Shown: positions 26,678 through 37,128, counted from the stretch's first letter. The stretch is 64,000 nucleotides of DNA from Paenibacillus amylolyticus (GCF_003719335.1 NZ_RIAS01000001.1:434001-498000); one strand, 5' to 3'. The notes: generated by a model from the sequence alone, not told the origin. Program-made: numbers and translations.

Positions 26678-27646
26678 TTACAACCCCTTGTTGAGATAAA
26701 GTCCAAGAGCGGCCAAAATAGCACCTACCGCCCAAAAGGTAATGACAACCCGCCATTCTGACCAGCCACTAAGCTCGAAGTGATGGTGGATCGGGCTCAT
26801 TTTAAATACACGTTTACCACGAGTTTTGAAGGATACGACTTGGATCACAACGGAAAGGACCTCGATTACAAAAATACCGCCGATGACGAGAAAAAGAAGT
26901 TCTGTCTTCGTAACGATGGCAATTGCACCAATGGCACCGCCGATTCCGAGTGAACCCGTATCGCCCATAAACACCTTGGCCGGATGTGCATTGTAAACCA
27001 GGAATCCCAGAACAGCCCCAATCATGGCAGCTGCACACACTGCCGCTGGCATCGACGTTGCCTGCATTGCCACAATAGCAAACGCGCCAAAAGCAATCGC
27101 ACTTACACCGGAGAGAAGACCATCCAAACCATCCGTAAAATTAACCGCATTGGTAATGGCCAGCATCATAAACACAACAAACGGATAATAAAACCATCCC
27201 GTCCAGTCAAACGAAACCGAAGTTCCCGGAATAGAAATCGCGGTGCTGTGTCCATTTTGAATAAGTAAATAACACATGAGGGCACTGAAAAGCAGCTGCC
27301 CCAGCATTTTTTGTCTGGCAGTCAGTCCAAGCGAACGCTTGAAAACAATTTTGATATAGTCATCCAAAAAACCAATGAGACCAAATCCCAGCGTAGCGAC
27401 AAGCAATACATAAAAGTCTGTGTTTTTGACCGCTGAGAATTTAAGAAACGCCAGCGTGAACGCAAGTAAGATTACAACTCCGCCCATCGTTGGGGTTCCG
27501 CTTTTTTTCAAATGGCTCTGAGGCCCGTCTTCCCTGACCTGTTGTCCGAACTTCATCCGCCGCAAGAGCGGAATAAGCAGCGGTGCGGCAATCACCGCCA
27601 AAATAAATGAAACGCCGATTGTTAACAGTAATACCTGAAAATCCAT
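26678..27646 (-). CDS. mraY: Phospho-N-acetylmuramoyl-pentapeptide transferase
   Basis: Transfers phospho-MurNAc-pentapeptide to undecaprenyl phosphate to make lipid I. It is a 322-residue protein with about ten membrane segments. The catalytic and magnesium blocks are GFLDDYIK near residue 90 and NAVNFTDGLDGLLSG near residue 165, and the cytoplasmic MSPIHHHFELSGW motif is near the C-terminus. It lies 12 bases after murF. Confidence 0.97.
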   Translation of the reverse strand: MDFQVLLLTIGVSFILAVIAAPLLIPLLRRMKFGQQVREDGPQSHLKKSGTPTMGGVVILLAFTLAFLKFSAVKNTDFYVLLVATLGFGLIGFLDDYIKIVFKRSLGLTARQKMLGQLLFSALMCYLLIQNGHSTAISIPGTSVSFDWTGWFYYPFVVFMMLAITNAVNFTDGLDGLLSGVSAIAFGAFAIVAMQATSMPAAVCAAAMIGAVLGFLVYNAHPAKVFMGDTGSLGIGGAIGAIAIVTKTELLFLVIGGIFVIEVLSVVIQVVSFKTRGKRVFKMSPIHHHFELSGWSEWRVVITFWAVGAILAALGLYLNKGL

Positions 27647-27658
27647 GGGTTCACCCCT

Positions 27659-29074
27659 CTAGTCTACTCGATTCTGTAATGGTGCCGTCTGCAGTGCTTG
27701 AGCTACATCCTCCAGTTTCATGCCCCGTGAGGCTTTAAACAAAACTGCATCTTTCGGATGAAGATTCTCCAGCAGATAACGGGTTAATTCTTCTTTATTA
27801 TCAAAAGCATGCACAGCTTCAGCTGCCATATGCTTCTTTGCTCCCTCAGCAATATGCACAGATAATGGACCGTATACCAGCACTTTATCCAATTTATCAG
27901 GAGTAATATACGTTCCGATTTCATGATGAAGCTGCTGCTCCTCCGAACCTAACTCCAGCATATCTCCCAGTACAGCCACTTTCATCCGATATCCTTTTAA
28001 CCCTTCTAACACATCGATCGCAGCCTTCATGGAAGTCGGGCTTGCATTATATGCATCATTCAGGAGAGTAAGTCCGCTGACCGCTTGTGTAACCTCGATA
28101 CGCATACCTGTCAATTTCAACTGTGACAAGCCTGTTGCCATATTTTCCTCAGTCACCCCAAAATGACGTGCTACGGTCATGGCAGCCAAACAGTTAATTA
28201 CATTGTGCGTACCCAGCAAGGGAAGGGTATAGGCTTTGTCGCCAGACTGTTTGGTTGTAAACACCATCCCGTGCTGCGCATTCATCAGCCCTGTTGGATA
28301 ATCATCATTATCCGTTTGTAACCCAAATCTAAACCGCTGCATGCCCTCTGGCTGCTTCGTTGCAGACTCTTCAAGCACCTGAGCGATTAAAGGCTCGTCT
28401 CCGTTGTATATGAGTAATCCGCCAGGTTTCATACCAGCAGCAATTTCAGCCTTTGCTCTAGCAATTTCAAGTCTTGAGCCAAGCTGAAGCAAATGCGATT
28501 CGCCAATGTTCGTGATGATTGCTACATCCGGCTGAGCAATGACAGAAAGGTCATAGATTTCACCGCGACCGCTCATGCCCATCTCCAAAATGATGATTTC
28601 CGTGTCTGGAGTCATACTCAATACCGTTAGCGGCAGACCGATATGATTGTTGAAATTGCCCTGCGTTTTATGCACCTTAAATGTGGAAGAGAGAAGCGCG
28701 TTAACAATATCCTTGGTTGTTGTTTTCCCATTACTGCCTGTGATGCCAACGACAGCTGCCTTGTTCTCATGAAGATAAGCCGATGCAAGTGTCTGTAGTG
28801 CAGCCAAGGTATCGTCCACCAAAATAACAGCTCCCTGCGGGGGAACACCATGATTCTTTTGCCACATCGCACCGGCAGCACCCTGCTCCAGACAAGCTTG
28901 CACAAACTCGTGCCCATCAAAACGTTCACCCACCAAAGGGATAAACAAACTGTCTGCCACCGGTTTACGTGAATCTGTAAATACCCCTTCGGCGATAATT
29001 TCACTATAAACCGCGGCATCACTTAGTGTGCCACCACACATATCGGCGATTTGCGCTAATGTTCGTTTTATCAA
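27659..29074 (-). CDS. murF: UDP-MurNAc-tripeptide:D-Ala-D-Ala ligase
   Basis: Completes the cytoplasmic pentapeptide precursor. The P-loop GITGSNGKTTTKDIV is near residue 113, and EMGMSGRGEI, NDAYNASPTSMKAA and AVLGDMLELG follow in the usual MurF order. It is 471 residues. The ATG at 29074 overlaps the murE stop by 4 bases (ATGA type), so translation is coupled. Confidence 0.96.
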   Translation of the reverse strand: MIKRTLAQIADMCGGTLSDAAVYSEIIAEGVFTDSRKPVADSLFIPLVGERFDGHEFVQACLEQGAAGAMWQKNHGVPPQGAVILVDDTLAALQTLASAYLHENKAAVVGITGSNGKTTTKDIVNALLSSTFKVHKTQGNFNNHIGLPLTVLSMTPDTEIIILEMGMSGRGEIYDLSVIAQPDVAIITNIGESHLLQLGSRLEIARAKAEIAAGMKPGGLLIYNGDEPLIAQVLEESATKQPEGMQRFRFGLQTDNDDYPTGLMNAQHGMVFTTKQSGDKAYTLPLLGTHNVINCLAAMTVARHFGVTEENMATGLSQLKLTGMRIEVTQAVSGLTLLNDAYNASPTSMKAAIDVLEGLKGYRMKVAVLGDMLELGSEEQQLHHEIGTYITPDKLDKVLVYGPLSVHIAEGAKKHMAAEAVHAFDNKEELTRYLLENLHPKDAVLFKASRGMKLEDVAQALQTAPLQNRVD

Positions 29075-30558
29075 TTGGATTTGCCCCTTATCGCTTCTTT
29101 GGCTATGATCCGGTCATCGAAATCTGTCTTGGTTGTTCCAATAATTTGATAAGTCTCGTGACCCTTGCCCGCAATCAATACTACATCGGCCGGGCTTGCC
29201 ATTTCAATAGCTTCATGAATGGCCTGACGCCGATCCACGATCATTGTGTAGCGCTCAGACGGAACAGACTCTTCCAGCAAACCTTGCTCAATGTCTTTGA
29301 GGATCAGAGCCGGATCTTCCGTCCGCGGGTTGTCAGAAGTCACTAATACAAAATCACTGTACTTCGCAGCAATCTTACCCATCAATGGGCGTTTTGTGCG
29401 ATCCCTGTCACCTCCGCACCCAAATACGCAGATGACACGTCCTTCCGCAAACTCATTGACTGTACGCAGTACATTTTCAAGTCCATCCGGTGTATGGGCA
29501 TAATCAACGATAACCGCGAATGCCTGACCTTCATTGACAGCTTCTACCCTGCCATCGACACCCGGTACGGTTTCCAGACTACGCTTGATTTCTTCCAGTG
29601 GAACACCTTCCACCAGCGTTGCCGAGATGGCTGCCATCGCATTGTACACGTTGAACTTACCTACCATACGCAGCTCAATGTCTGCGCTACCCGCAAAGGT
29701 ATCTACATGAAAGGTCGTCCCCTGAGCTGTGATTGAAATTGCAGATGCACGAACATCCGCTTGTTCTTCCATGCCGTATGTAATAACCTCAGCAGCCGTT
29801 ACAGCAATAAAATAATCCGCGGCTGGATCATCCGCATTGATCACTGCATACTTCCGCTCGGCAGCATCTTCCGCATAACCGTTACCCAGCCGAGCAAAAA
29901 ACAACCCCTTAGCTCCCCGATACTCCTCCATGGAATGATGGTAATCGAGATGATCCTGAGACAGGTTTGTAAACACCGCTGTACGGAAATCCGTGCCTTT
30001 CACCCGCCCTTGCTCCAATGCATGAGAAGAAACTTCCATAACACAACATTCCGTACCAGCCTGAACCATATCATGCAAACTACGTTGCAAATCCAAAGCT
30101 TCAGGTGTTGTTCCCGACATCGGGTAAGTGCGCCCATCATAACGCATCTGGATGGTACCGATCAGTCCGGTTTTCTGACCGTAATCGCTCATAATTTTTT
30201 CAATCAAATACGTCGTTGTTGTTTTGCCGTTCGTTCCTGTTATACCAATCATTTTCATCTTGCGGCTTGGCGAATCAAAAAAGAAGTCAGACAGAACTGC
30301 CATCGCAAAGCGACTGTCTTTCACGATCAACTGCGGTACAGGCAAGTCAAGCTGCCGTTCCACAACGAGAGCAGATGCTCCGGCCTGAACTGCTTTATCT
30401 GCATAATCATGTCCATCGACCGTATGTCCCGGAAGACAGATAAACAGATCACCCGGTTTGACTTGCCGGGAATCTGTCTGAAGGTTGTGACATTCTGTAT
30501 GGGGGTCGCCCACGAGACGGGCGGTAATCAACTTGGATTCAAACTGTTTTAAAAGCAC
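29071..30558 (-). CDS. murE: UDP-MurNAc-tripeptide synthetase, meso-DAP adding
   Basis: Adds the third stem residue. The P-loop GITGTNGKTTTTYLIEK is near residue 110. The DNPRTEDP block near residue 405 is the signature of meso-diaminopimelate specificity (the lysine type differs here), consistent with DapL in the same window. It is 495 residues with the start at ATG 30558. A weak promoter-like pair (TTGGTG at 30629-30634, TACTAT at 30607-30612, 16 apart) lies in the 173-base gap after spoVD, which could decouple murE from spoVD expression. Confidence 0.96.
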   Translation of the reverse strand: MLLKQFESKLITARLVGDPHTECHNLQTDSRQVKPGDLFICLPGHTVDGHDYADKAVQAGASALVVERQLDLPVPQLIVKDSRFAMAVLSDFFFDSPSRKMKMIGITGTNGKTTTTYLIEKIMSDYGQKTGLIGTIQMRYDGRTYPMSGTTPEALDLQRSLHDMVQAGTECCVMEVSSHALEQGRVKGTDFRTAVFTNLSQDHLDYHHSMEEYRGAKGLFFARLGNGYAEDAAERKYAVINADDPAADYFIAVTAAEVITYGMEEQADVRASAISITAQGTTFHVDTFAGSADIELRMVGKFNVYNAMAAISATLVEGVPLEEIKRSLETVPGVDGRVEAVNEGQAFAVIVDYAHTPDGLENVLRTVNEFAEGRVICVFGCGGDRDRTKRPLMGKIAAKYSDFVLVTSDNPRTEDPALILKDIEQGLLEESVPSERYTMIVDRRQAIHEAIEMASPADVVLIAGKGHETYQIIGTTKTDFDDRIIAKEAIRGKSN

Positions 30559-30731
30559 ATGAATAACCTCACTTTTCCAAATATACTTCTGTATCCACAG
30601 ATTCCTATAGTATTAATATCGACCAGATCACCAAATAATGAAACGCGATCCCCTGAATTTTGTTGCGGTGTGAGACTGAATCTCCGTTTAAGCCTTTATA
30701 AGAGCGTCACTAAACGATCCATTCGAGAACT

Positions 30732-32687
30732 TTATTCGTGCTTCGAATGATCATGCCCATCCTCTTTCAGGACGTTGCCCATATAGATACGTATCGTTGA
30801 GCCTTGCTCTACTCTTGCTCCTGGTTTAGGTGCCTGATTAATTACGTATTTGCCACTGCCCGACTTCGCCAGCATAAAGTTCATGTTGAGATCCTCGTAC
30901 AAATCTTCCACCGTAGCCCCAGTAAGATCAGGAACCGTCACAATTTTGGTTTCACCATATTTGTACTCTTTAGCGAGTTGGTCCTTACGTACAGGCACAT
31001 TCATATAATGGAGCGAATCTTCCAAAATATTTTGTACGATGGGGGCTGCAACGACACCGCCAAACTGAATACCTTTCGGATTGTCTACAGCGGTGTATAC
31101 TACGATCTGCGGATCATCAGCCGGAGCAAACCCGATAAACGAAACGATGTGCTCACTCGACGAGTAACGCCCGTTAATAACCTTCTGGGCTGTACCTGTT
31201 TTGCCTCCAACCCGGTATCCATCGATAAATGCTGGACGACCCGTACCTTTGGCAACAACACTTTCGAGCGCTTCTCGTACTTGTTTGGACGTATCCTCCG
31301 AGATGACCTCGCGAACGAGTTCAGGCTTTACTTCCTCAAGCACCTCTCCGGTTTCTGGATGTACCCAGGCTTTCGTAACGAAAGGTTTATAGAGCTTGCC
31401 ACCGTTGATGGCAGCCGATACCGCTGCTACTTGCTGAATGGGGGTTACGGATACCCCCTGCCCAAAGGCGGTCGTTGCAAGTTCAACTGGCCCTACATTT
31501 GCTAATTTGAAAAGAATACCACTCGCTTCTCCGCTAAGATCAATTCCAGTTTTGGAACCAAAACCGAAATTTTTAATGTAGGAGAACAACGATTCTTTAC
31601 CAAGCTTTTGTCCCAAAGCAACAAATCCAGGGTTGCAGGAGTTCTCCACCACTTGAAGGAAAGTCTGGCTTCCATGTCCACCTTTTTTCCAACAGCGCAA
31701 GCGTGCTCCGCCAACTTCTACAAATCCGGGATCAAAAAATTGATCATGCTGCAGGTTTACCTTTTTTTCTTGCAGCGCAGCAGCCAGTGTAATAATTTTG
31801 AAAGTTGAACCCGGTTCATACGTCATCCAGATGGGCAAGTTCCGGTTATAAATTTCGGAAGGATATTGCTGATAATCTGCCGGCTCGTAGCCTGGTCTGC
31901 TAGACATCCCTAAAATTTCTCCTGTTTTGGGATTCATTGCAATAGCCAAAGCGGAATTGGCCTGAAACTTAACCATGGCCTGATCCAATTCCCGTTCCAT
32001 AATCGACTGAATGGATTTATCAATGGTCAGCTTGAGGTTAAGCCCGTCCTTCGGTTCCACATACTTCTCAGATGAGCCCGGCATGAGCCTTCCGGCCGCA
32101 TCGGACAAGTAGGATACACTCCCATTTAAACCATTCAGCTTGTCATCATATCTTTTTTCAACGCCAGTCAGTCCCTGATTATCAATCCCTGTAAATCCGA
32201 GAATATGAGCAGCTAGATCATCATACGGATAGAAACGTTTGTTATCCTCGGCAACAACGATACCCGGAAGCTTCAAATCACGGATGCGCTGAGCTTTCTC
32301 CATCGTAATTTTGCGGCCACCGGGTTGTAGTCGTACAATCAATTCTCGTTTCTTGATGGTTGCCAGCACTTTCTCTTCTGTCATACCCAGTAGCGGTGCC
32401 AGCGATCTGGCTGTTGTCTCCGCTTCCTTAACTTGAGCCGGGATCGCCATGATCGTTGGGGTTGTCACATTGTAGGCTAGAGAAGTTCCGTTTCGATCCA
32501 GAATCTCTCCCCTTTTAGCCGTGTACGGAATGTTACGACGCCAAGATTCCTCCGCTTTGGCCGATAACTCCGGCCCTTTCCCTAACTGTACATAAGCAAG
32601 CCTGATGACCAAGGCCGAAAATAACATAACCAGAATCAACAAACTCCACAGCAACCTGCGTCGCAGATTAACACTTGTTCCCTTCAC
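30732..32687 (-). CDS. spoVD: Class B penicillin-binding protein SpoVD
   Basis: Transpeptidase for spore cortex synthesis, in 651 residues. It has a short cytoplasmic tail, one membrane helix (about 10-30), a PBP dimer domain (from ILDRNGTSLAYN), and a transpeptidase domain with SxxK in EPGSTFKII near residue 292, SxN in NSCNPGF and KTGTAQK. One C-terminal PASTA domain follows (VTVPDLTGATVEDLYEDLNM). A single PASTA domain matches SpoVD. Its place between pbpB and murE matches Bacillus. It is probably the partner of the SpoVE-like SEDS protein. Confidence 0.93.
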   Translation of the reverse strand: MKGTSVNLRRRLLWSLLILVMLFSALVIRLAYVQLGKGPELSAKAEESWRRNIPYTAKRGEILDRNGTSLAYNVTTPTIMAIPAQVKEAETTARSLAPLLGMTEEKVLATIKKRELIVRLQPGGRKITMEKAQRIRDLKLPGIVVAEDNKRFYPYDDLAAHILGFTGIDNQGLTGVEKRYDDKLNGLNGSVSYLSDAAGRLMPGSSEKYVEPKDGLNLKLTIDKSIQSIMERELDQAMVKFQANSALAIAMNPKTGEILGMSSRPGYEPADYQQYPSEIYNRNLPIWMTYEPGSTFKIITLAAALQEKKVNLQHDQFFDPGFVEVGGARLRCWKKGGHGSQTFLQVVENSCNPGFVALGQKLGKESLFSYIKNFGFGSKTGIDLSGEASGILFKLANVGPVELATTAFGQGVSVTPIQQVAAVSAAINGGKLYKPFVTKAWVHPETGEVLEEVKPELVREVISEDTSKQVREALESVVAKGTGRPAFIDGYRVGGKTGTAQKVINGRYSSSEHIVSFIGFAPADDPQIVVYTAVDNPKGIQFGGVVAAPIVQNILEDSLHYMNVPVRKDQLAKEYKYGETKIVTVPDLTGATVEDLYEDLNMNFMLAKSGSGKYVINQAPKPGARVEQGSTIRIYMGNVLKEDGHDHSKHE

Positions 32688-32779
32688 GAAAAGATCCCCC
32701 CACTCGTCCCAAAATCATGAACTGTCTCATTCATGAATATTCAGGACAACCGGGGGTTAGAACAAGCTGTCTATGCAGT

Positions 32780-35128
32780 CTATGGCAGGGAAGCCCCTTC
32801 AGTAGCTGGTTTACCAGATGTTTCGTCTTGACCCTTTTGCTTGTCAGACTGACTCTGATTCGAGGCGCTTCCTGGCGGGTCAGCCCCCTCCGTTTTACCC
32901 TCATCAGCTGTTTTCGTATTTTTGTCTTGGTTTTTCGCATTCGGATCAGAAGAATCCGGTGCTTCATCAGCAATACCGGTTACCGCTGCCTTTGCTGTCT
33001 GTAAGGTTAGCTGCACCGTTCGTTGCTCACCTGACACCTGCTCCTTCTGTTTCACGACATAGCCTTCACCCTTGACTGTTACGCCTACTTTCATCAGTGA
33101 AAGAACCTCCAATGCATCACGAAGAGATTCACCTGTCAGATCTGGAATCTTCATTTTACTGCTTTCTTCCGTCAGTAAGTAGACTCGTTGGCCTGGATTC
33201 ATCGAAGCACCCGCTTGTGGATACTGGCGAATCACGTTCTCACCCTGACCAAGCGTGACGTAAGCAATTCCGGAGCTGAGAAGCTGGCTTCTGGCCTGTT
33301 TGGCCGTTTTACCACTCAAGTCTGGAGCCTTAGCCTGTACGACAGCTAAATCCTTTGATTTTTTGTCTGTTGATTTGGCTGTATCTTTCGGTATGCCCAT
33401 ATATTGCAACGTCTGGCTTACAACCTTTTTGAACACTGGAGCCGCTGCAGTTCCTCCGCCAATGTTTGTACCGTCTGGCTGGTCAATCACAATCAACATC
33501 GCAATCTTCGGATTGTTGACCGGTGCAAATCCGATAAACGAAACAACATCTTTGTTTTTACTGTATTGACCGTTAATAACTTTTCTCGCCGTTCCTGTTT
33601 TGCCCGCAACGCGATATCCCTCGATATAGGCATTACGTCCTGTGCCTATTGTCTGATCTGCTACGACCTGCTCAAGATAACCGCCAACAAGCTTGGCCGA
33701 TTCTTGCGAGATGACCTGTCGAATCACTTTCGGCTTGATCACTTCCGTTGTGCCATCATTCGGGTTAATAATCTCCTTCACGAGATGAGGCTGGAGTAAC
33801 TTACCGCCGTTTGCAATCGCCGAGATGGCAGATAACTGCTGGATCGGTGTTACTTGTACGAGACCATGACCATATGCTGCGGTAGCAATCTCTGATTTGT
33901 ATACAAGAGGTTTGATTGGCGAAGCCGCTTCACTTGGCAGGTCAATGCCCGTCTTTTTACCAAAACCGAACTGATCGATATAGTGACGCAACCGCTCTCC
34001 CCCAAGCATGCTGTACCCAAGATTGACAAAGGCAATGTTACTGGAACGCTTCACGCCTTCAAGATAAGAGATTCGTCCATATGAATGACCGTTATCACCG
34101 ATGGTATAACCACCGATACGCGTTGGCTTGGATTCAAATGTAGCATTCGGATCAAACAATTTTTCCTCCACGGCTCCTGCAAGCGTAACAATTTTGAATG
34201 TGGAACCTGGTTCGTAGATCGACTGCGTTGCATGGTTGATGAAGTTTTTCTGATCCGGCGTGCTCGCATACGTATTCGGATTAAACGTTGGCCAGTTTGC
34301 CATCCCCAGAATCTCCATCGTGTTTGGATCGGCTGCAATGACGGTCATACTCATCGGGTTATATTTCGCAATCGTTTCTTTCATTGCACTCTCAATGTAC
34401 AGCTGGATGGTATCATCAATCGTCAGCTTCAGATTTTTACCATTCTTTGGAGGCAAGTAGTTATCCTGTGAATTGGGTAGTTTAGTTCCTTTAGCGTCCT
34501 TCTGATAGTTGAGAAAACCATCTGTGCCTGTCAGCACGTCGTCATACGAGACTTCGAGCCCATTGACAGCTTTGCCATCACGACTCATATAACCCAGCAC
34601 ATGAGAGGCAAGCGACTCTTCCGGATAAAAACGTTTGGATTCCTGCGTCATGACAATTGCATTTTTTGCCTTATGTTCATCCTGAAGCTCTTCGCGCAGC
34701 TCGTTTACTTTTCCGGCAAGTTCAGGACTAATTTTGTACCCTTCACTGCGTACTTCACGTTGTTGAAAAAAATCTCCATCACTTTTTTTCGCTGTAACCA
34801 GAGCACGCATCTCACTCTCATTTTTCTTGAGCAGTGCGGACAATTTTGTCGTCACCTCGTCCTCAATCCCCAACTGATTGATCAGGAGCGGATTAACCGA
34901 AACGGTATACGCTGGCGAATCCGTAGCAAGCACATTCCCATTTCGATCTGTAATCGTTCCACGAGCAGCCTTGATCGTCTGTTCCCTTTCGATTAGACCC
35001 GCCGCACGCTCCTGCCATTTGTCACCATTAACGACCTGAATGAAAAATATACGGGTTACGAGTACAAGAAAAAAGAGGGTAATGAATCCCCCTATTAACA
35101 ACGTGCGCATTTTTATTCTTTTTACCAT
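32780..35128 (-). CDS. pbpB: Class B penicillin-binding protein with PASTA domains (PbpB/FtsI-type)
   Basis: Septal transpeptidase of 782 residues. It has a membrane helix at about residues 8-28, a PBP dimer domain (TITDRNGNVLATD), and a transpeptidase domain with SxxK in EPGSTFKIV near residue 309, SSN in KRSSNIAF and KTGTARK. Two PASTA domains follow (APDLSGKTAKQARSQLL and IPDLTGESLRDALEVL). The final 70 residues form a low-complexity, Lys/Asp/Ser-rich tail. It works with FtsL and DivIB at the septum. Confidence 0.93.
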   Translation of the reverse strand: MVKRIKMRTLLIGGFITLFFLVLVTRIFFIQVVNGDKWQERAAGLIEREQTIKAARGTITDRNGNVLATDSPAYTVSVNPLLINQLGIEDEVTTKLSALLKKNESEMRALVTAKKSDGDFFQQREVRSEGYKISPELAGKVNELREELQDEHKAKNAIVMTQESKRFYPEESLASHVLGYMSRDGKAVNGLEVSYDDVLTGTDGFLNYQKDAKGTKLPNSQDNYLPPKNGKNLKLTIDDTIQLYIESAMKETIAKYNPMSMTVIAADPNTMEILGMANWPTFNPNTYASTPDQKNFINHATQSIYEPGSTFKIVTLAGAVEEKLFDPNATFESKPTRIGGYTIGDNGHSYGRISYLEGVKRSSNIAFVNLGYSMLGGERLRHYIDQFGFGKKTGIDLPSEAASPIKPLVYKSEIATAAYGHGLVQVTPIQQLSAISAIANGGKLLQPHLVKEIINPNDGTTEVIKPKVIRQVISQESAKLVGGYLEQVVADQTIGTGRNAYIEGYRVAGKTGTARKVINGQYSKNKDVVSFIGFAPVNNPKIAMLIVIDQPDGTNIGGGTAAAPVFKKVVSQTLQYMGIPKDTAKSTDKKSKDLAVVQAKAPDLSGKTAKQARSQLLSSGIAYVTLGQGENVIRQYPQAGASMNPGQRVYLLTEESSKMKIPDLTGESLRDALEVLSLMKVGVTVKGEGYVVKQKEQVSGEQRTVQLTLQTAKAAVTGIADEAPDSSDPNAKNQDKNTKTADEGKTEGADPPGSASNQSQSDKQKGQDETSGKPATEGASLP

Positions 35129-35140
35129 CGAAACACCTCT

Positions 35141-35563
35141 TTACTTGCTACTGGTTGCCTTCGAGGATGATTCAGTACCTGTTGATGTATTCGTTGTTGA
35201 GCGTGGTACAAAAATAACATCCTTATCGGAAGCTTCTACGTAACCCAGCCTTTTTGCATTCTCGACAACCTGGTTATTCAATGTTTCTCTCTCCACCCGT
35301 AAATCGGCAATGGTCTTCTCAGCCTCTTTAATTTTTACAATGGTCGACTGAGCCTGCTTGTTTAGTTCATAAATATGAGCGTAACGAGACATCAGAGCAC
35401 CACCTACAATAATGACGGCTAAGAGTGTGATCAGGTATAAAAATTTTTCACGGGCTGGCAGACCTGTGCGACGTGTCACGACTTTGGTTGTTTCCTTGTA
35501 CCTCTGCTGCGTTACACGTTCCTGGGCTTTTTCTTTGACCGCTAGATTGCCGCGTGTATATGC
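35141..35563 (-). CDS. ftsL: Cell division protein FtsL
   Basis: Small bitopic septal protein. A basic cytoplasmic region (about 35 residues) precedes a membrane helix (FLYLITLLAVIIVGGALM) and an extracellular leucine-zipper-like coiled coil (KQAQSTIVKIKEAEKTIADLRV). It ends in a Ser/Thr-rich tail. The ATG at 35563 follows GAGGAG; the frame from 35584 starts inside that SD region. Sequence conservation is low, so the call rests largely on architecture and position between rsmH and pbpB. Confidence 0.88.
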   Translation of the reverse strand, partial: AYTRGNLAVKEKAQERVTQQRYKETTKVVTRRTGLPAREKFLYLITLLAVIIVGGALMSRYAHIYELNKQAQSTIVKIKEAEKTIADLRVERETLNNQVVENAKRLGYVEASDKDVIFVPRSTTNTSTGTESSSKATSSK

Positions 35564-35591
35564 CATTAGAAGGCTCCTCTCCACTTTTATT

Positions 35592-36542
35592 CTACAATTT
35601 CTCAGCTACACGCAACTTGGCTGATCGTGCACGAGAGTTCTCGGTCAGTTCCGCTTCTGTTGGAATCAGCGGTTTTCGGTTGACGAGACGTAACGTCCCT
35701 TTACCATTGCATACACATAACGGAAAGTCAGGTGGACATGTACATTTTTCAAGATAGCTGCTGAAGATCTGTTTACATATCCGGTCCTCAAGGGAATGGA
35801 AGGTGATAACAGATACGCGCCCCCCTGGCGCTAAACAACGAACAGCCTGATGCAGTCCTTCTTCAAAAGCCCCAAGTTCATCATTCACAGCAATACGCAG
35901 CGCCTGAAAACTTCGCTTCGCAGGATGTCCACCTGTACGGCGGGCTGCTGCAGGAATACCTTCTTTGATCAATTCCACAAGTTCACCTGTCGTTGCGATT
36001 TCAGACTGACTACGTCGATTCACAATAACACGAGCAATCCGTTTGGAAAACTTCTCTTCACCATAGCGATACAGAATTCGCGCAATCTCTGCTTCTGGCC
36101 ATTCATTCACAATCTCCTTGGCTGTCAAAAGTGCATCCTGGTCCATTCGCATATCAAGCGGTGCATCGTGATTGTAACTGAATCCACGTTCTCCTTCATC
36201 AAACTGTGGTGATGACACACCAAGGTCATACAGAATTCCATCAACCTGTGGTACACCATCCTTCATAGGAACATCAAGATCTTTGAGAACCTGCTCCAAA
36301 TCTCTAAAATTGGTTTTCACCAATGTAACCTGGTTTTCATAAGCAGCGAGTTTCTCGCGTGCATTGTCCAAAGCCCAATCATCCTGATCAAGTGCGATCA
36401 GACGTCCCCCCGGACCTAGCTTGGATGCAATCACGGAACTGTGTCCCGCCCCTCCTAAAGTGCAGTCCACGTATATACCGTCCTGCTTGATGTTTAATCC
36501 CTCGGTTGCCTCTTCTTTGAGTACGGTGATGTGGTGAAACAA
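35592..36542 (-). CDS. rsmH: 16S rRNA (cytosine1402-N4)-methyltransferase
   Basis: Methylates C1402 in the ribosomal P site. The S-adenosylmethionine motif [15 protein letters not shown] is near residue 27, [14 protein letters not shown] near residue 105, and the C-terminal [16 protein letters not shown] and [15 protein letters not shown] are family signatures. It is 316 residues. It is the conserved second gene of the dcw cluster, 18 bases after mraZ. Confidence 0.97.
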   Translation of the reverse strand: MFHHITVLKEEATEGLNIKQDGIYVDCTLGGAGHSSVIASKLGPGGRLIALDQDDWALDNAREKLAAYENQVTLVKTNFRDLEQVLKDLDVPMKDGVPQVDGILYDLGVSSPQFDEGERGFSYNHDAPLDMRMDQDALLTAKEIVNEWPEAEIARILYRYGEEKFSKRIARVIVNRRSQSEIATTGELVELIKEGIPAAARRTGGHPAKRSFQALRIAVNDELGAFEEGLHQAVRCLAPGGRVSVITFHSLEDRICKQIFSSYLEKCTCPPDFPLCVCNGKGTLRLVNRKPLIPTEAELTENSRARSAKLRVAEKL

Positions 36543-36560
36543 CCTGCACCCCTCCTTACT

Positions 36561-36998
36561 TTATAAGTCAAAATTAAAATCGACCAGCTTTTCGGCAATG
36601 TCGTTGAATGCTTCTTCGGATTGATTGAAATAACTTTCCCATATGCCTTTGCTCCAAATCTCCACCCGGGTCGACACGCCAAGAACAACGCAATCCTTGT
36701 CCAATTTGGCATACTCTCTCAGGTTACCCGGCAGATTTACCCTGCCCTGTTTATCCAGTTCACATTCAGTTGCACCTGAGAAAAAAAACCGGGTAAACGC
36801 ACGTGCGTCGGATTTCATCAGCGGCAGTGCTTTGAGTTTCTGTTCCATGACCCCCCACTCCTCCATGGGGTACACGAAAAGACACTGGTCCAAACCTCGT
36901 GTGACAACGAAAGTGGATCCAAGAGATTCGCGGAATTTAGCCGGAATAATGACCCGGCCTTTATCATCAATGCTATGTTGAAACTCGCCCATAAACAT
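36561..36998 (-). CDS. mraZ: Transcriptional regulator MraZ
   Basis: First gene of the dcw cluster, an AbrB-like double-domain DNA-binding protein that represses its own operon in E. coli. Two copies of the MraZ domain are visible: [19 protein letters not shown] and [20 protein letters not shown]. The ATG at 36998 is chosen from GAGGAG; the GTG at 37010 is too near that SD. It is 145 residues. TGGG-type direct repeats between promoter and start are the probable operator. Confidence 0.95.
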   Translation of the reverse strand: MFMGEFQHSIDDKGRVIIPAKFRESLGSTFVVTRGLDQCLFVYPMEEWGVMEQKLKALPLMKSDARAFTRFFFSGATECELDKQGRVNLPGNLREYAKLDKDCVVLGVSTRVEIWSKGIWESYFNQSEEAFNDIAEKLVDFNFDL

Positions 36999-37023
36999 TG
37001 CCGCACTCACTCCTCACCCTTTT

Positions 37024-37050
37024 CCCCCACTTTGCCCCACTTTCCACCAC
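37024..37050 (-). promoter_or_regulatory. MraZ operator repeats
   Basis: The minus strand has GTGGGG-type repeats at 10-base spacing (GTGGGG at 37035-37040 and 37025-37030), preceded by a GTGGTGG at 37044-37050. MraZ is known to bind direct TGGG-containing repeats upstream of its own gene. They lie just downstream of the candidate -10. Confidence 0.65.
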
Positions 37051-37056
37051 CTAAGC

Positions 37057-37084
37057 ATAATAGATTCGGTTAAAAAAATCAAAA
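37057..37084 (-). promoter_or_regulatory. Candidate dcw cluster promoter (mraZ)
   Basis: On the minus strand TATTAT (37057-37062) with TTTTGA (37079-37084) at 16-base spacing. The -35 is weak, but the position just before the MraZ repeats supports it. Confidence 0.5.
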
Positions 37085-37128
37085 CCCTTCTTGACTTTTC
37101 TATTTTTTTATTTAATTTCACCGAAAAA

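Noticed and set aside
29761-30552. 263-residue plus-strand open frame opposite murE
   Set aside because: It is antisense to a clearly coding region; composition is that of a shadow frame.
32700-32740. Sigma-E promoter for spoVD (GAATATT and CATGATTT on the minus strand)
   Set aside because: The spacing is 16 bases, longer than usual, and the -10 is poor; not reported as a feature.
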